From NCBI GenBank assembly GCA_030295235.1, contig AP026124.1:1426001-1490000 (forward strand): DNA of 64,000 nucleotides, written 5' to 3'. Below the pieces are notes generated by a model, which saw nothing but the letters and a program-made list of their open reading frames with translations, made no database searches and was not told where the DNA came from. Positions 1-11,646 of the stretch are shown in pieces. The stretch's first letter is position 1, and the number at the start of each line of letters is the position of its first letter. The translations under genes were made by a program, and so were the position numbers. This DNA is from Fistulifera solaris (taxonomy: Eukaryota > Bacillariophyta > Bacillariophyceae > Naviculales > Stauroneidaceae).

Positions 1-326
1 GGGCCAACCTTGATGTCGAACTCGGCGTAAAAACAACAAAAGAGAGGACATCGTGAAGGATGCTTCGGAGTTGGAACAGTTCTCTTTTGCAAATGAGGGA
101 GATGGTTCTCGGGAACTAATGAGGCTCTCGTAGTTTCTGTCGAGCTATTCTTTGTTGAGGGCCGTTTTGTGAACTGCGTTGCAACCTTTCTCGCTCCCTG
201 CCGAGGCGTCGAAGCTTCGGATCGAATACTCAAGAGCGAAGGGCTCGCCGCATCCTTTGCTTTCGGCTCTGCTTCTTGACTACTATCTGGTGAGCATGAT
301 AAAGGAGTTGATATGTCCTCGTTCAT
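1..326 (-). CDS. NPRL2: NPRL2-like GATOR1/SEACIT subunit, N-terminal part only
   Basis: An uninterrupted reading frame starts at ATG 326-324 and runs off the left edge, giving about 108 residues. The first ~90 residues are low-complexity and rich in Ser, Pro and Thr. The last visible residues read CPLFCCFYAEFDIKVGP, which matches the opening beta strand of the longin domain of NPRL2 (aromatic-AEF-x-x-x-x-GP pattern). NPRL2 with NPRL3 and DEPDC5 forms GATOR1/SEACIT, which restrains TORC1 at the lysosome or vacuole when amino acids are scarce. The long disordered N-terminal extension would be a lineage feature. The call rests on about 15 conserved residues, so another longin-like protein remains possible. 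The rest of the gene lies outside the window. Confidence 0.5.
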   Translation of the reverse strand, partial: MNEDISTPLSCSPDSSQEAEPKAKDAASPSLLSIRSEASTPRQGARKVATQFTKRPSTKNSSTETTRASLVPENHLPHLQKRTVPTPKHPSRCPLFCCFYAEFDIKVG

Positions 327-1156
327 TGTTGCGGCTTGTTATAGCGTCGTAATTATTTCAGTTTCAATGCAATGTCAATAATAACAGTTTCATTACTACC
401 AGTACGTAGTATGGGTATAATCATAATGCAACGACTGACCCGTGACTGCTGTCCAGTCCTGGAAATTTTGATTGTGCATATTGAGCCTACCAGGTACAGT
501 ACTTTGCGATGACAAATACTCGCAATGTCTTTCGCCGTAAAAAAGTCACTAAGGCGTGTACTGCAAATGATGTTGAAGATAATAGGATTCGATTGAAACA
601 AATGGAGCTTGACCAGCTTACACAACGAAGGAAGGGTTATTGAGAAATAATAATGCTCGGGAAACTGTTAATTCATGACTGAAATGCAGTCGTGACGAAA
701 AATGAACAAAACTTCACCTGGTAGCTTGGTAGCAAATATGGAAGAATAAGATCCGCAAGGATAATTGCCGTAATGAATCAAGTTGTGGCATGTTAAATGC
801 CACTAAACACAATTCTGTCGTCTTCCACCATCATACTTGTAGGGTTCCTATGGCCTTTCGGCGAAATGGAGTTCGTAGTTTGTAGGGATGGCGAGGTCGG
901 TTTAGCAGTTTCAGTCTCGGAGATTGTCGCGACGGTGGGCGCAAAGCGCAAAGTACCCCGAGTGAAAATTTAAATTCTACATTCCCTCGGAAACTTTCCC
1001 GCCACAATGGCAAAGTACAGCGGAATGTACAAATACCCCAATCTTTCACCGTTCATTATCTGGTATCGCGCACGGCTCTCATCTCAATTTGTTGCACCTT
1101 TTCATCAGCAATCAAATTTGTCGATCAATATCTGCTGAACAGAGACTGAGAATACT
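327..1156. other. Intergenic, shared 5' region of NPRL2-like and SPT16 genes
   Basis: No convincing coding sequence. It is a divergent promoter interval between the minus-strand NPRL2-like start and the plus-strand SPT16 start. It contains a TACCAGGTAC palindrome at 488-497 and one copy of the ~22 bp dyad at 674-696. Short ORFs on the minus strand here have no recognisable protein features. Confidence 0.6.
674..696. repeat. Dispersed ~22 bp palindrome, copy 1
   Basis: Arms TCATGACTG and CAGTCGTGA surround a 5 bp AAATG centre, with one mismatch between the arms. Related copies occur at 15213-15233, 16461-16481 and 51791-51813, all intergenic. Confidence 0.7.
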
Positions 1157-4100
1157 ATGGCAGAGCTTGATGTCGAACGCTTTTTCAAGCGACTTGGGAA
1201 GTTGCATTCCAATTTTTTGAAAAATAAGTGAGTACGGCGCTTGCTTGCATTTGTGCCGTTCCCCACCGCATTGCTGGTTAATCGCCGTGTATCAAGTCTT
1301 GCTGGATATCATCGCTCTTGTGTTTCTAATCCTCTTGTTTAGCTCAACAGTCTGGAATGGCGCAGATTGTCTATTACTACATCGTGGTCCCCTGAATGAT
1401 GACGATCCCTATCAGAAGTCGGGTCTTTTGCATCAATGGCTTTGTGGATACGAACTACCCGATACGATCATTTTGCTGCGCAAAGATGGGAACATGTGGG
1501 TATTGGCGACAAAGAAGAAGTGCGATTTTCTCAAGCCTGCTGCCGATGCAGTCCCTCAAAAGTCACCCATTCGTAGTATTACGTTTCTGCTCCGTAGCAA
1601 GGACGACGCGAACGCGAAAAACTACGACATTCTCTGGAAAGAGCTTTCTGACGCACGCATTAATGGAGACAAACGCAAAATTGGTGCTTTTGTGAAGGAG
1701 AGAGAAGGGAATAAAGAAGGCGGGGGTCTTCTCGGACCGTGGGAGAAGAAACTCTCCGAGATGATCGAATCGGACCCCAGTGACCTCGTTGATATCAGCG
1801 CAGGGGTTGCTTACAGTATGATTGTCAAAGATCCCGATGAGCTAGACTTGATGAAGAAGGCGAGTGTTCTAGCCAATAAGGTGATGAAGCATGGCTATGT
1901 GAAAAGGATGGAAGAAATAATCGATCGTGAAGAGACCATCACGCATGAGACTCTCGCTTCTTATGTCGAGGAAATCATCGAAGATCCTTCAAAGATCTCG
2001 CTGAAAGTTTCAAAAGACGATGTTCAGTCTTGTTACTACCCTATTGTGCAGTCGGGCGGTGCTTATGATATCCGGGTGTCTGCTCAGTCGACCAGTGTCA
2101 ATCTCTCACCGGATGTCATTATGATTTCGCTCGGGGCCCGCTTCTGCAACTATTGCAGCAACATTTCGCGCACCTTTTTGGTAGACGCACCCAAGAAGGT
2201 TTCGGACACTTACAAAATTCTTTTGGAAATGCAAGATGCTTGTCTAGCTGCCATGACACCAGGAAATCCTCTTAAAGCAGTCTACAAGGCAGCGGTCCGA
2301 TATCTTCAGGAGCACGGCCACGAACATCTTGTAGAGCGGCTACCGAAGAACCTTGGCTTTGCATCAGGTTTGGATTTTCGCGAAAGTAGCATGTTGCTGA
2401 CCCCAAAGAATATGTCCGTTTTCAAACAGGGAATGGTGTTTTGCTTGTCAGTTGGTTTTCAGGACTTGGAGCTATCTGAGGCCGACCGTTCGGCGGTCAA
2501 TGACAAGAGCCCGGCAAGTGTCTTTAAGATGATACATGGACCTCCACTTCGACGTGCTAACATTTTTTTCTGCAATATCCTTAGATCAAAAAATTGTCCA
2601 GCTTTGCGCTTCTTGTATCGGACATGGTAGCCATTACTGCCGATAATCCTGATGTCATGACAAAGATGGGGAAGGATCTCACAGATGTGTCTTACAATAT
2701 CAACGAAGAAGGTGAAGGTAGCGAAGATGACGACGAAGATGATGGTGACGACGACGAAAGCGTCGAAGCTCCTGATGCCCCCAAAGGCGACGAGAAGTAT
2801 GCACGAAGCCTTGCTAATCAGAGAGGTGGTGTCCGCCAGTCATCCCGACTTGCCAAGGACGCGGCTGCCATGCAAGATGCACAAGAAGGTGTTGCTGAAC
2901 GAGAAAGACGCCAAATCAAACTCATGGAACGACGCAATGAAGAGAGGCTCAGAGAGCTCGCCAGGGCTAATCGCAAGAAAGGAGATGACGACAATAAAGA
3001 TCAAGCCGAGGAACTTGAAGCCTACAAGCGGACTCGGGATTACCCGGATAACATCCTGCCAAATCAAGTGAAAGTGGACATGGCGAATCAGTGCGTCTTT
3101 TTACCGATTTATGGGAATCCTATACCCTTTCATATCAGTACAATTAAAAACGTTGTGATGCCGGAGGGTGACAGCGCAACGCTGTTGCGCATTAATTTTT
3201 ACACAGCTGGCATGGCAGTCGGCAAAGATGCCCCTGCAAATATGGTGAAGCTTGTACAAAAGTATGCCCCGTATGCTTCGTTTATCCGTGAACTGACGTT
3301 TCGAAGCTTGGATGGTCACAACCTGACCCAGGTAAGTAACGTATTCATTTTTACTTTGCTCTTTGATCATCTTTTGGTTGTCTCATTTGTCACTATCTTT
3401 CTTAGGCTTTCCGTCAGATTTCGGAACTTCGGAAGAGAGTTCGGACTAAGGAATTGCAGCAACAAGAGGAAGCGGATCTAGTTGAACAGGAGAAGCTTGT
3501 TCGAACAAAGAACGAGCGCGTACCCCGTCTTGCTGATGTTACCATGCGCCCAGTCTTCGCTGGTCGCAAGACTCAAGGAAACCTAGAAGCTCACAGTAAC
3601 GGTATGCGCTTCATTTCCACCCGACAGGAAATTGTTGATGTGATGTATAGCAATATCAAGTACGCCATTTATCAGCCCTGCGAGAATGAGATCATGGTTC
3701 TAATTCATTTCCACTTAAAGAATCCAATTATGATCGGCAAGAAGAAACATAACGACGTGCAGTTTTACACTGAAATCGTCGATTCCAGCCAAGCAGTCGA
3801 TAACAGTAGAAGAAGTATGTACGATCCAGACGAAATGGACGACGAACAACGTGAACGGCAGATGCGAAAGAAGCTCAATCAAGCCTTCAAGGACTTTTTG
3901 TAAGAAAGTGGATGCAGTTGCAAAAAAGAATGGTTACGAGCTTGAGTTTGATATTCCCTATCGTGACCTTGGTTTCACTGGCAACCCGCACAAGGAGATG
4001 GTTACTATCATGCCTACATTGAACTGCCTTGTAAACTTGACAGAAACGCCTTTCTTCGTCGTCGATTTGGTGGATGTCGATCACGTCCATTTCGAACGTG

Positions 4101-4672
4101 TCACCTACATGAGTAAAGCATTTGATATGGTCTTGGTAAATAAAGACTTTAACAAGGAACCTTGGCGAGTCGATATGATCCCCAATGGGGATAAAGACTC
4201 TATTCAAGATTGGTTGACCGACATGGAAATCACTTACACTGAGGGGCCTATGAATTTGAACTGGAAACAGATAATCGCTACAGTGCGTGCTGATGATAGA
4301 TTCTACATGAACACGGAGGAAGATTCCGTCACTGAGAAAGAAGCAGGATGGGAATTTTTGCGAATGTTTGGGCGAGACGATGACGATGAAGGGGATGAAG
4401 AAGACGATGACTCTGCCTTTAGCCAAGAACAGGAGGAAGATGCCGAAGAAGAGGAATCGGAGGAAGAAGATTTTGACTCTGATGTGGACGATGAAGACGA
4501 GGACGACTTCGATGGCGACGAAGATTTAGAAGAGGAAGGATTAGACTGGGATGAGATGGAAGAGAAAGCTGCAGAAGAAGATAGACAGAAGCGCCGTTTG
4601 GGTGACGTGGACCCTGACGAAGGTCGCAAGTCCAGTAACAAGAAGCCGCGGAATGGGGGTAGACGTCGCTAG
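1157..4672 (+). CDS. SPT16: FACT complex large subunit SPT16
   Basis: Histone chaperone of FACT, which with SSRP1/Pob3 loosens and rebuilds nucleosomes during transcription and replication in the nucleus. Proposed exons: 1157-1227, 1343-2519, 2585-3331 and 3406-4672, with introns of 115, 65 and 74 bp. The first exon gives MAELDVERFFKRLGKLHSNF and the first intron joins it to the VWNGADCLLL segment. An aminopeptidase-like N domain is followed by the FACT-Spt16 middle region (RKTQGNLEAHSNGMRF, then DIPYRDLGFTGNP) and an acidic, KR-ending tail of about 100 residues, typical of the family. The frame breaks once at the T-run 3895-3899: removing one T restores the family sequence, and the total becomes 1,087 codons, the usual length. 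The second intron boundary is the least certain. Confidence 0.93.
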
Positions 4673-4900
4673 ATTCGTACTTATTAATCACTTATGTATG
4701 ACGTTCTATTGCCTCTGTAGGAAGAAAACTAGTGGAACGGATTAAAAGTAGTGCGTTGTAGTGTCTGTTAAGGTAACGAAAAAACAATTGAACTTGACAA
4801 CTCTGTTTCATTGAGCTGCCCGTATGTCGATAAAGATGAAGCGCGCAGGCCAGATGTAGAAACGTTTTCACGTAAAGTGTATAAGTAAATTGCGAACTAA

Positions 4901-5655
4901 TCAATCTTCGTCGAGCGTGATCATCCATCCCATCGCTTCTGCCTCGGCAAACTTGCGATTTACGATGTCTTCTACTGTCCATGTCTCTCCTGTAATAACC
5001 TCGTCGTCGTTCGATCCGTCGCCCCGAGAGCCAGCGTTTGCATTCATTCGGATCTCTTGATTAGTGCTTGTTCTATTCTTTGCTCTTTCTTCATCCCTCA
5101 CATATTTTCTAATGACTTGTAGCAATGGTTCTCCAATATTTTGAAATTTTTTCGGTCCCATGCCAAATATATTCATCATTTCTAACCGGTTCCTTGGCAT
5201 TTTGATAGTCAGATCGTCAAGTGTAGTATCATGGAAGACATAAAATACACAGTCGGAGAATCCCAGTCGGTGCGCATAGAGTAGACGAACTTGTCTCAAC
5301 ATCTCTCTAAGCTTTGCTCTCTCGCGCAAGAGCTTTTCCTTCACTCGCGCTTCCTTGTTGTGTTTTTCGAGCTCGTCTTCGGGGGTGCTGCCTCCCGGCA
5401 ATGCAAGCGTGTGCTTATCAGGGAAACAGTCCTCGTGATAATACTGGAAGTAATCTCCATAGATTGGCCTGTAAGCTCTCTTCCCCACACGCTTCGTCCC
5501 GGTTTGGATCTTCTTTTGCACTTGAGACATGTGGACCGACTATTCGGAGAGCACTCGAACTTGTCGAAATTTCCTATCGAAGGCCTTGTCGGAGTTCTAT
5601 AGTAAGGCGATGCTGCTTCCCGGCTCGAGAATGATTTCGTTGGTGTTTTGGGCAT
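4901..5655 (-). CDS. PARP-type zinc finger / HRDC domain protein
   Basis: About 250 residues starting at ATG 5655-5653 and convergent with SPT16. Residues ~42-80 contain CLKCK, then YYHEDCF, a CxxC-HxxxC arrangement like the PARP-type zinc finger, which binds DNA breaks. After a basic coiled-coil linker comes an HRDC domain (roughly residues 115-185; LLYAHRLGFSDCVFYVFHD and IFGMGPKKFQNIGEPLLQVI), a nucleic-acid-binding helical fold known from RecQ helicases and RNase D. The tail is polar and acidic. The finger is split between two frames at the A-run near 5511-5517: one missing A would give CLKCKKKIQTG and join both halves. A finger and HRDC domain without helicase or nuclease is unusual; a DNA-repair or RecQ-accessory role is only inferred. 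Confidence 0.7.
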
Positions 5656-5887
5656 GTTAGATGCTTTTGGTCATAGTCGACAAAGGAAGGTGCTTGCAAC
5701 CTTTTTACTACTTGTAACACATACTGGAGTTTGTTTCGTTTTTGAAGTTTTTTTGCGAAGCGATACCGGGTAACTGCAAACAAAGAACAAAAATAAAACA
5801 GCAACGCATAATGCGGGCGACTGACTGACTATTTCGGCAAGTACTACGCTACTTTGTACGCTACGCACGTACAACCCTTTGATCCAT

Positions 5888-5983
5888 ACCAGGGAAACGG
5901 CGTTAAAAATTCTGCCTCGTCGTAGATGCTACGTAGAATCTTGTACTGGGAGGCAGAATTTTAACGTCCTTCCCGTGCTCGGA
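5888..5983. repeat. ~95 bp hairpin element, copy 1
   Basis: Near-perfect inverted arms (GTTAAAAATTCTGCCTC at the left, GAGGCAGAATTTTAACG at the right) flank a ~30 bp loop region containing CTACGTAG. A second copy at 54959-55049 in the same orientation is nearly identical, including the loop. This suggests a non-autonomous foldback or MITE-like element, or a conserved structured unit. No transposase is present. Confidence 0.85.
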
Positions 5984-6990
5984 GTAGCATTTTTGAAATT
6001 TGAACTGCACATCACTGCGCAACGAAGTCCCTATAATTTAGCGCGAGCAGCAGCAATGGGTATCACCGTAGATAAAAACGCTTAGTCTTTGCTAGTAAAC
6101 TATGTAGCGTCTGGAAGCAAACGGAAGTATAGGAGAGGCAAGTAACGAATTGGATGAACGTTTGCTGAATATGGCCTGGCGAAGTGTATATTTACCAGGA
6201 ATGTGTTCCACATCATTTTTCTGGTGCGTTTGGTCGCCGATAGTAATTCTTAGTTGACTAGAGAGCTGCTTTACTCTACCAGTGTCTACAAGGTGGTTGA
6301 GTCTTCCGATCTGGTTTCACAATTCATTGTGCATTTCATGCTAACAATACGTGTTCACAACAGGCGATAGAAATGAAATTGCGTCACTTGTCAATACTGC
6401 GATGGGCGATAATCGATAGCAACTCCAAACGAACTACTCCGTATCTTAGATACCATCGAGCGAGGCTGCTTGATCTGGCTCTAGGGCTCTTTTTGTAAAC
6501 TGTCAGTCAGTCAGTCAAGAACTGCAAGGGACTTAATTCGGCGATCAGACTTTCCAGGATTATTCCGAACAAAGAGATCAATTGAATAAACCAATAGATC
6601 GGGGGCGATAGAAAAGTTATTACAATCCGCTATGGGCCTTGCGAACTGGATCAGGGAAAACTCTTCGACATGACGAAAATAGCACGCTAAATATCGAGCG
6701 ACCAGTCGAAAGTAGAGGATGCGTTTTGCCACACTGGTCGCCCGATTCCGTTGTCGATCCAAATTACTGATATTTTGACAGCAACGACACGACTGCATAA
6801 GCTACAAAACGTATTTTGGTGCGGGATAAAGTATTTAGGATAAGTTTTCTGTAAAAGAACGGTTTTTATAGTATCTGTTACCCGAAGGATGTGTTATGCA
6901 CGAATTCAATGGAGGATTTCTACAAATTTTCACGCTTTCACAAATAATTTGATCAGACTCGGTCGTTAAGTGGAGGTCGCAATTTTGTGT
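5984..6990. other. Intergenic stretch without a supported gene
   Basis: It lies between the hairpin element and the 3' end of the DUF6824 gene. A minus-strand ORF at 6511-6798 shows no family features and is probably chance. A short (CAGT)n run sits near 6501-6516. Nothing else is supported. Confidence 0.5.
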
Positions 6991-7995
6991 CTAGCACCCG
7001 TATTTCGCCCGCTTGTTAGCACGATATTGTTCGGTATTCATTTCACGAAGTGTCTGACTCGCCTTCTTGCGAGCGACAATGTTTTTCACTCGATACCATT
7101 TGTCGGTTTCCTCATCTAACTTCAAAAATCGACCACCCCAAGTTTCTACAATATCGACCAGCTCCTGACTAATACCCGTCTTCGCTTCCTTATCGGCGGC
7201 CAAGTACCTCGGCTGAATTTTTTCCTTTTCGATCAGATAGCGTTTATTTCCCGCATGATGATTGCTACGACCACCACGACCCAACAACACGTCATCGTCC
7301 GTAACCTCGCAGTACTCCATGACTTCGGGATCGTAGTTAGGTTTGGTTCTATTGCGTTTTCGTCGCTTTTTCTTGGGTGAGGAGGCAGCCGGCTTGGCAT
7401 CGTCATCCGCTATTGTTGATTCCAATGTAGCGGAAGGAATACGAGCTTCGCTGCTCGCAGGTAACACATGAGCTAAAGACGGCGGCAATTGCGATTCGAA
7501 CATTTGATCCCAGTCGGTGCTCTTCTGTGCAATGGCGCTGCCGGTACTCGTCGAACGAAAGAACATGCTCTGGATGGAACTGTTATCAATGTGCTTTGCA
7601 GCATCGTGAGGAAGCCACTCCTTACTGGTGAGCATATCGGAGAACTGAGCCATCATCAAAGCGCCGGTGTCCATTCGCTTCTGCTCGTCGGGTCGTGCAC
7701 GACTACGACTTTGCAGTATTTGGGCAATCATCGCCGCACTGTCAGAGCTGCGGAACGCTTGTTGAAACATTTCCGAGCTCTTTCCTATGGACTTCATAAA
7801 ATCAGAAATACTCTCGTCTGACTTGAGAAGTTTTGATACAGTGATATCGTCTTCCAAAGCGTCCATCAGACCGGTCGAATCACTGCTACGCAGTAACTGT
7901 TGTAGCATGTTCGTGTTGTCTTGTGAGACTTCGCTGTTTTCGATTAAAGGGTGCTTTTCTGGAGAAGATGATAAAAATGACGACATTTCTATCAT
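6991..7995 (-). CDS. DUF6824-domain protein (diatom-expanded family)
   Basis: Intact 334-residue protein; an alternative start is the ATG at 7986. The first ~200 residues are Ser- and Met-rich and disordered, with repeated LLRSSDS/AFRSSDS-like segments. A basic stretch PKKKRRKRNRTK (~209-220) is a likely nuclear localisation signal. The C-terminal domain (~230-320) has DVLLGRGGRSNHHAGNKRY and GGRFLKLDEETDKWY followed by VARKKASQTLRE. This is the signature of DUF6824, very abundant in diatoms and of unknown biochemical function. The nuclear signal and basic domain suggest nucleic-acid binding, which is inference only. The gene is divergent from the prenyltransferase gene at 8463, with a 467 bp gap. 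Confidence 0.85.
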   Translation of the reverse strand: MIEMSSFLSSSPEKHPLIENSEVSQDNTNMLQQLLRSSDSTGLMDALEDDITVSKLLKSDESISDFMKSIGKSSEMFQQAFRSSDSAAMIAQILQSRSRARPDEQKRMDTGALMMAQFSDMLTSKEWLPHDAAKHIDNSSIQSMFFRSTSTGSAIAQKSTDWDQMFESQLPPSLAHVLPASSEARIPSATLESTIADDDAKPAASSPKKKRRKRNRTKPNYDPEVMEYCEVTDDDVLLGRGGRSNHHAGNKRYLIEKEKIQPRYLAADKEAKTGISQELVDIVETWGGRFLKLDEETDKWYRVKNIVARKKASQTLREMNTEQYRANKRAKYGC

Positions 7996-8462
7996 AGTTG
8001 AAGATTATTTACTTGGGTGAAAATAATAATGAAAACAAAGTCGATGTGTCGATGTCTATGTCTATGAACTTTTCTCAAGCGATAAAGCTAATGCCATCGT
8101 TTTGTGACGTGTATTTTTCGTGGCGCGGAAGCGCAAATCCAGACCCGCGGCCACTTTCCCAAAGAATTCATCAAGACCAATCGCACACTAGGATTAAACT
8201 GTAGGGGGTACCGAATGGCTCGTGGTGCTAAGGATGGAGTTTGCAACCGGTTGCCGGTTAGGCGGTGTACGTGTTGACAAAAAAAGCAAAACTGACAAAA
8301 CGACATAACAAAACTCTTTTATTGAGTGAATCAGAAAACCAACAACAAGGATGACAAAGGGCTTGTTGGAAACAAGATATTATTAAAAGATAAAAGACAG
8401 ATCAAGCGCCTATTTTTCGAAGAGCAGATTTCTTTGCCCATCGTGAAAGGAATACAGTTGAA
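7996..8462. other. Divergent promoter interval
   Basis: About 470 bp separating the head-to-head DUF6824 and prenyltransferase genes. No RNA gene or repeat of note apart from a short run of near-repeated 6-mers (gatgtc/tatgtc) near 8042-8066. Confidence 0.5.
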
Positions 8463-9641
8463 ATGGGTTTGAGACATATAATCCTCGTTCTGTCGTTGAC
8501 ATCGGCATCGGCATTCTGTCCGTCGAAACCGTTTGCGATCGGTTTGCAGACACATACTTTCCAATTACCGAAAACACAATCCCGTCTTCCCGCTGTGGAA
8601 GGCGATTTTGATCCAGAAGCCATTTCTCGCGCTAAAGAAGAAGCGGCGGCTGGTTCTATGAAAGCGAGACTTCGGGCCCTTTACAAATTCACTCGACCTC
8701 ATACGATTCGTGGAACCATACTGGGATCTATTGCGGGTACAACGCGCGCTCTACTAGATACACCTGGATCGATTGCATCTGCCAACTGGGGAATTATGCT
8801 TCCTAGGGCCTTTATAGGTATGGTAGCATTGCTTCTGGGAAACGCGTTTATTGTGGGAATTAACCAAATTTATGACGAAGATATTGACAAAATGAACAAA
8901 CCTTTCCTCCCTGTAGCGAGTGGAGAGATGAGCAAGCGATTTGCCTGGATTGCCGTTGTTGTTTCATTTTTGTCGGGTCCTCTCCTCGTGAAAAAGTTCT
9001 TCCCACCATTGCTATTCAAGTTGTACTCCTTTGGTATCTTTCTCGGGGCAATTTACTCCATCCCGCCGGTTCGAACCAAGAAGAATCCTGTTCTCGCTGG
9101 CTTGACAATAGCTACAGTGCGCGGTTTTCTTTTGAACTTTGGCGTCTACTACGCTGTGAAGGACGCACTTGGTGCCAGCTTTTCGTGGTCTCCCAAAGTG
9201 GCCTTCATTGCGCGTTTCATGACGACTTTTGCCTCTGTCATTGCGATCACTAAAGATTTGCCGGATGTTGAAGGTGATAAAGTAAGTGCGAGAATACCCA
9301 ATGCGTTTTTGTCTATTCATTCGGTTTATACTAATATCGTTGGCAACATCAAAGGCGTACCAAATCGAAACGTTTGCAACCAAGATTGGTGTAGCTCGAA
9401 TTGCTAAAGGAGCAACCTTTGCCTGCTTCTGAATTATATTCATGCGTTAGCGACTGGCTTACTTTCGCCTGCTGGAGTGTTCAGAATGATCCCAATGATT
9501 GGTGGTCATATCGCTCTTGCAGCAGTTCTTATTGCACGATTCCGACAGTTACAAGCGGACTCTATCCAGTCTGTCAAGAAGTACTACAAACACATCTGGG
9601 ATTTGTTTTACCTCGAGTATGTGCTTTATACACTTATTTAA
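8463..9641 (+). CDS. HPT: Plastid homogentisate phytyl/prenyltransferase (UbiA family)
   Basis: Committed step of tocopherol (or plastoquinone) synthesis: prenylation of homogentisate at the plastid envelope. The N-terminus is a signal peptide ending in [10 protein letters not shown], an ASAF-type diatom plastid presequence. UbiA hallmarks are the two Asp-rich motifs [14 protein letters not shown] (~residues 140-153) and [10 protein letters not shown] (~264-273), with about eight membrane helices. An intron at 9282-9354 follows the second motif. In exon 2 the frame breaks near 9405-9420: one missing base restores [15 protein letters not shown] and the ending [19 protein letters not shown], which fits Arabidopsis VTE2 well. 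The corrected length is about 368 residues. Sequence alone does not separate phytyl- (VTE2) from solanesyl-transferase (HST). Confidence 0.88.
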
Positions 9642-9770
9642 AAAAAGAATTCAGTTTACGACGCTATTTTCAAAAGGTTTCACTTATGGTTAACAATTGC
9701 CATTCGCCTGTTGTGGAAAATTGTACCCTAAAGCATTGGGCCTTACCGCAGATGCATCACAATATATCAT

Positions 9771-11646
9771 TTAAGCCTTAGCTTTCTTAGCAGCAGGACC
9801 ATCCAACTTTGTGTCCGCTTCAAAAGTCTCATCATATGCAGAGTCATGTACTCCAGCAGCTCGTCCACTCGGATCGGCTCTTGAAGCAAACGATGCATCC
9901 CATCTCATGGCGCGCTCTGTCGAACATGCGATAGATTTTCCTCCCGGAACTGTCTTTTCGGCAGCTTCACCAGGGAAGAACTCCTCAAAGATCATTCGGT
10001 AGCGGTAACCTTCCTTCGTCGTTGGTGTGTTGTGCGGAAATCGATTCTTGGCGCTAGCAAACATTTGGTCGCTTATTTCTGACTCTGCAATCTCCTTCAA
10101 GTGATCAACCCAGCCATAGCCGACACCATCACTGAACTGCTCCTTCTGACGCCACAAGATATCGTGAGGCAAGTATGGGTCATCGGGAGTGTCAAAAGCC
10201 TTACGAATGACCCATTTCTCAAAACGCTGGTCTTCTTTCTTCACGTTAGGGCCAGTGCGAATCATCTTCTCTTCTGGATCAAGGTTCATGGCAACGTCCA
10301 AGAAGTCGGCATCTAGAAACGGGCAGCGGGTTCGACACCCCAAGCACTCATTGCCTTGTTGCAACGAAGGCAATCGTACATGTGAAGTCGACTCAACTTA
10401 TCGACGGTCTCATCCATGAACTCTTGAGCGTTGGGAGCTTTGTGAAAGTAAAGGTAGCCTCCGAAGACTTCGTCGGCACCTTCTCCACTCAATACCATCT
10501 TTATTCCCATGGCTTTGATCTTGCGAGACATCAGATACATCGGCGTCGAGGCTCGGATAGTAGTAACATCGTACGTTTCTATGCAGCGAATGACATCGCG
10601 GACCGCATCCGAACCTTCCTGAATGGTGTAAGTGTACGAATGATGAATCGTTCCCAAAAAGTCGGCAACCTTCTTGGCGGCGACCAAATCAGGGGACCCC
10701 TCCAAGCCGATCGTGAACGAGTGGAGTTTCGGAAAGGAAGTGGAACGGCGTCCGATGTTACGAGCGCAGATAGCGGCAACCAAGGAAGAATCCAGACCAC
10801 CCGAAAGAAGGACACCCCACGGCACATCGGACATCATACGGCGAGTGACCGCGCGTTCAAATGCAAGGCGCAAATTTGCCTGAGAACGAACAATAGCCAT
10901 GAGAATAAATATTAGTTTGCACACGAAACAAAAGATAGCAAAGTATTCATTCAGAAATTACTTACCGCATTGAACTTTTCCTTCGGAAGAGGCACGCCCG
11001 GAAGCATTTCGGGAGCCCAGTTGGGGGTATACCATCGTTGAAATTCGCCGGCCTTGTCACCTTTACTAACATACATGTGTCCAGGAGGAAAGTTGTGGAA
11101 TTTGGTGCACTTATCAACCAAACTCTTCATTTCAGAGCCGACGAAAATGGATCCATCGTTGGCGTATCCCATGTACAACGGTGTTTTCCCCATATGATCG
11201 CGTGCAATCACAAAGAGATCTTTTTTCCTGTCGTAAAGAATGAACGAGAACATTCCTCGGAGCTGTTTGCAAAGATCCACCGTCGCTCCGTGCTCTTCGT
11301 ACAACGGAATAATGACCTCACAGTCGGACCCCGTCTTAGGAGTGTAGGGCTTGGCGAGAGTCTCGTACAGCTCCTTGTAGTTGTAGATTTCACCGTTTGC
11401 GGCTACGATGATCGACTTGTCATGCGATTCTAGCGGCTGAGAGCCCGATTCAGGGTCCATGATGGCAAGACGCTCATGCGCGATACCATGAGCATGAGTA
11501 ATGTTCATGGACTCATTCGGCTCAATGACACGATATCCTGACCAGTCAGGACCGCGATGGCGGAGACGCGACGAGCACAGAATAAGCTCACGTCGAAGAT
11601 CGGCTTCAGACGCGCTCGAATGGAAGATTGCGAAGATTCCACACAT
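9771..11646 (-). CDS. ASNS: Asparagine synthetase (glutamine-hydrolysing)
   Basis: Makes asparagine from aspartate, ATP and glutamine in the cytosol. Exon 1 (11646-10966) begins MCGIFAI, placing the catalytic Cys2 of the class II glutaminase domain. Exon 2 (10879-9771) carries the ATP-pyrophosphatase motif [10 protein letters not shown] and the later [12 protein letters not shown]. The intron is 86 bp. A one-base gap near 10330 shifts the frame; restoring it gives the conserved [20 protein letters not shown], and the total becomes 597 codons, the normal family length. The stop is close to the convergent prenyltransferase gene (about 130 bp). Upstream lies a 600 bp interval shared with the SAP-domain gene. 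Confidence 0.95.

Noticed and set aside
353-1049. Minus-strand ORFs of 72-90 codons upstream of SPT16
   Set aside because: No start context, domains or splice logic; they lie in a promoter interval with repeats.
3892-3905. Programmed +1 frameshift in SPT16
   Set aside because: Shifts of the same kind occur in many unrelated genes in the window, both plus and minus one, at homopolymers. An assembly indel is simpler than regulated frameshifting.
4303-4691. Ser-rich minus-strand ORFs opposite the SPT16 tail
   Set aside because: They are antisense shadows of the acidic GAA/GAT-rich SPT16 C-terminus.
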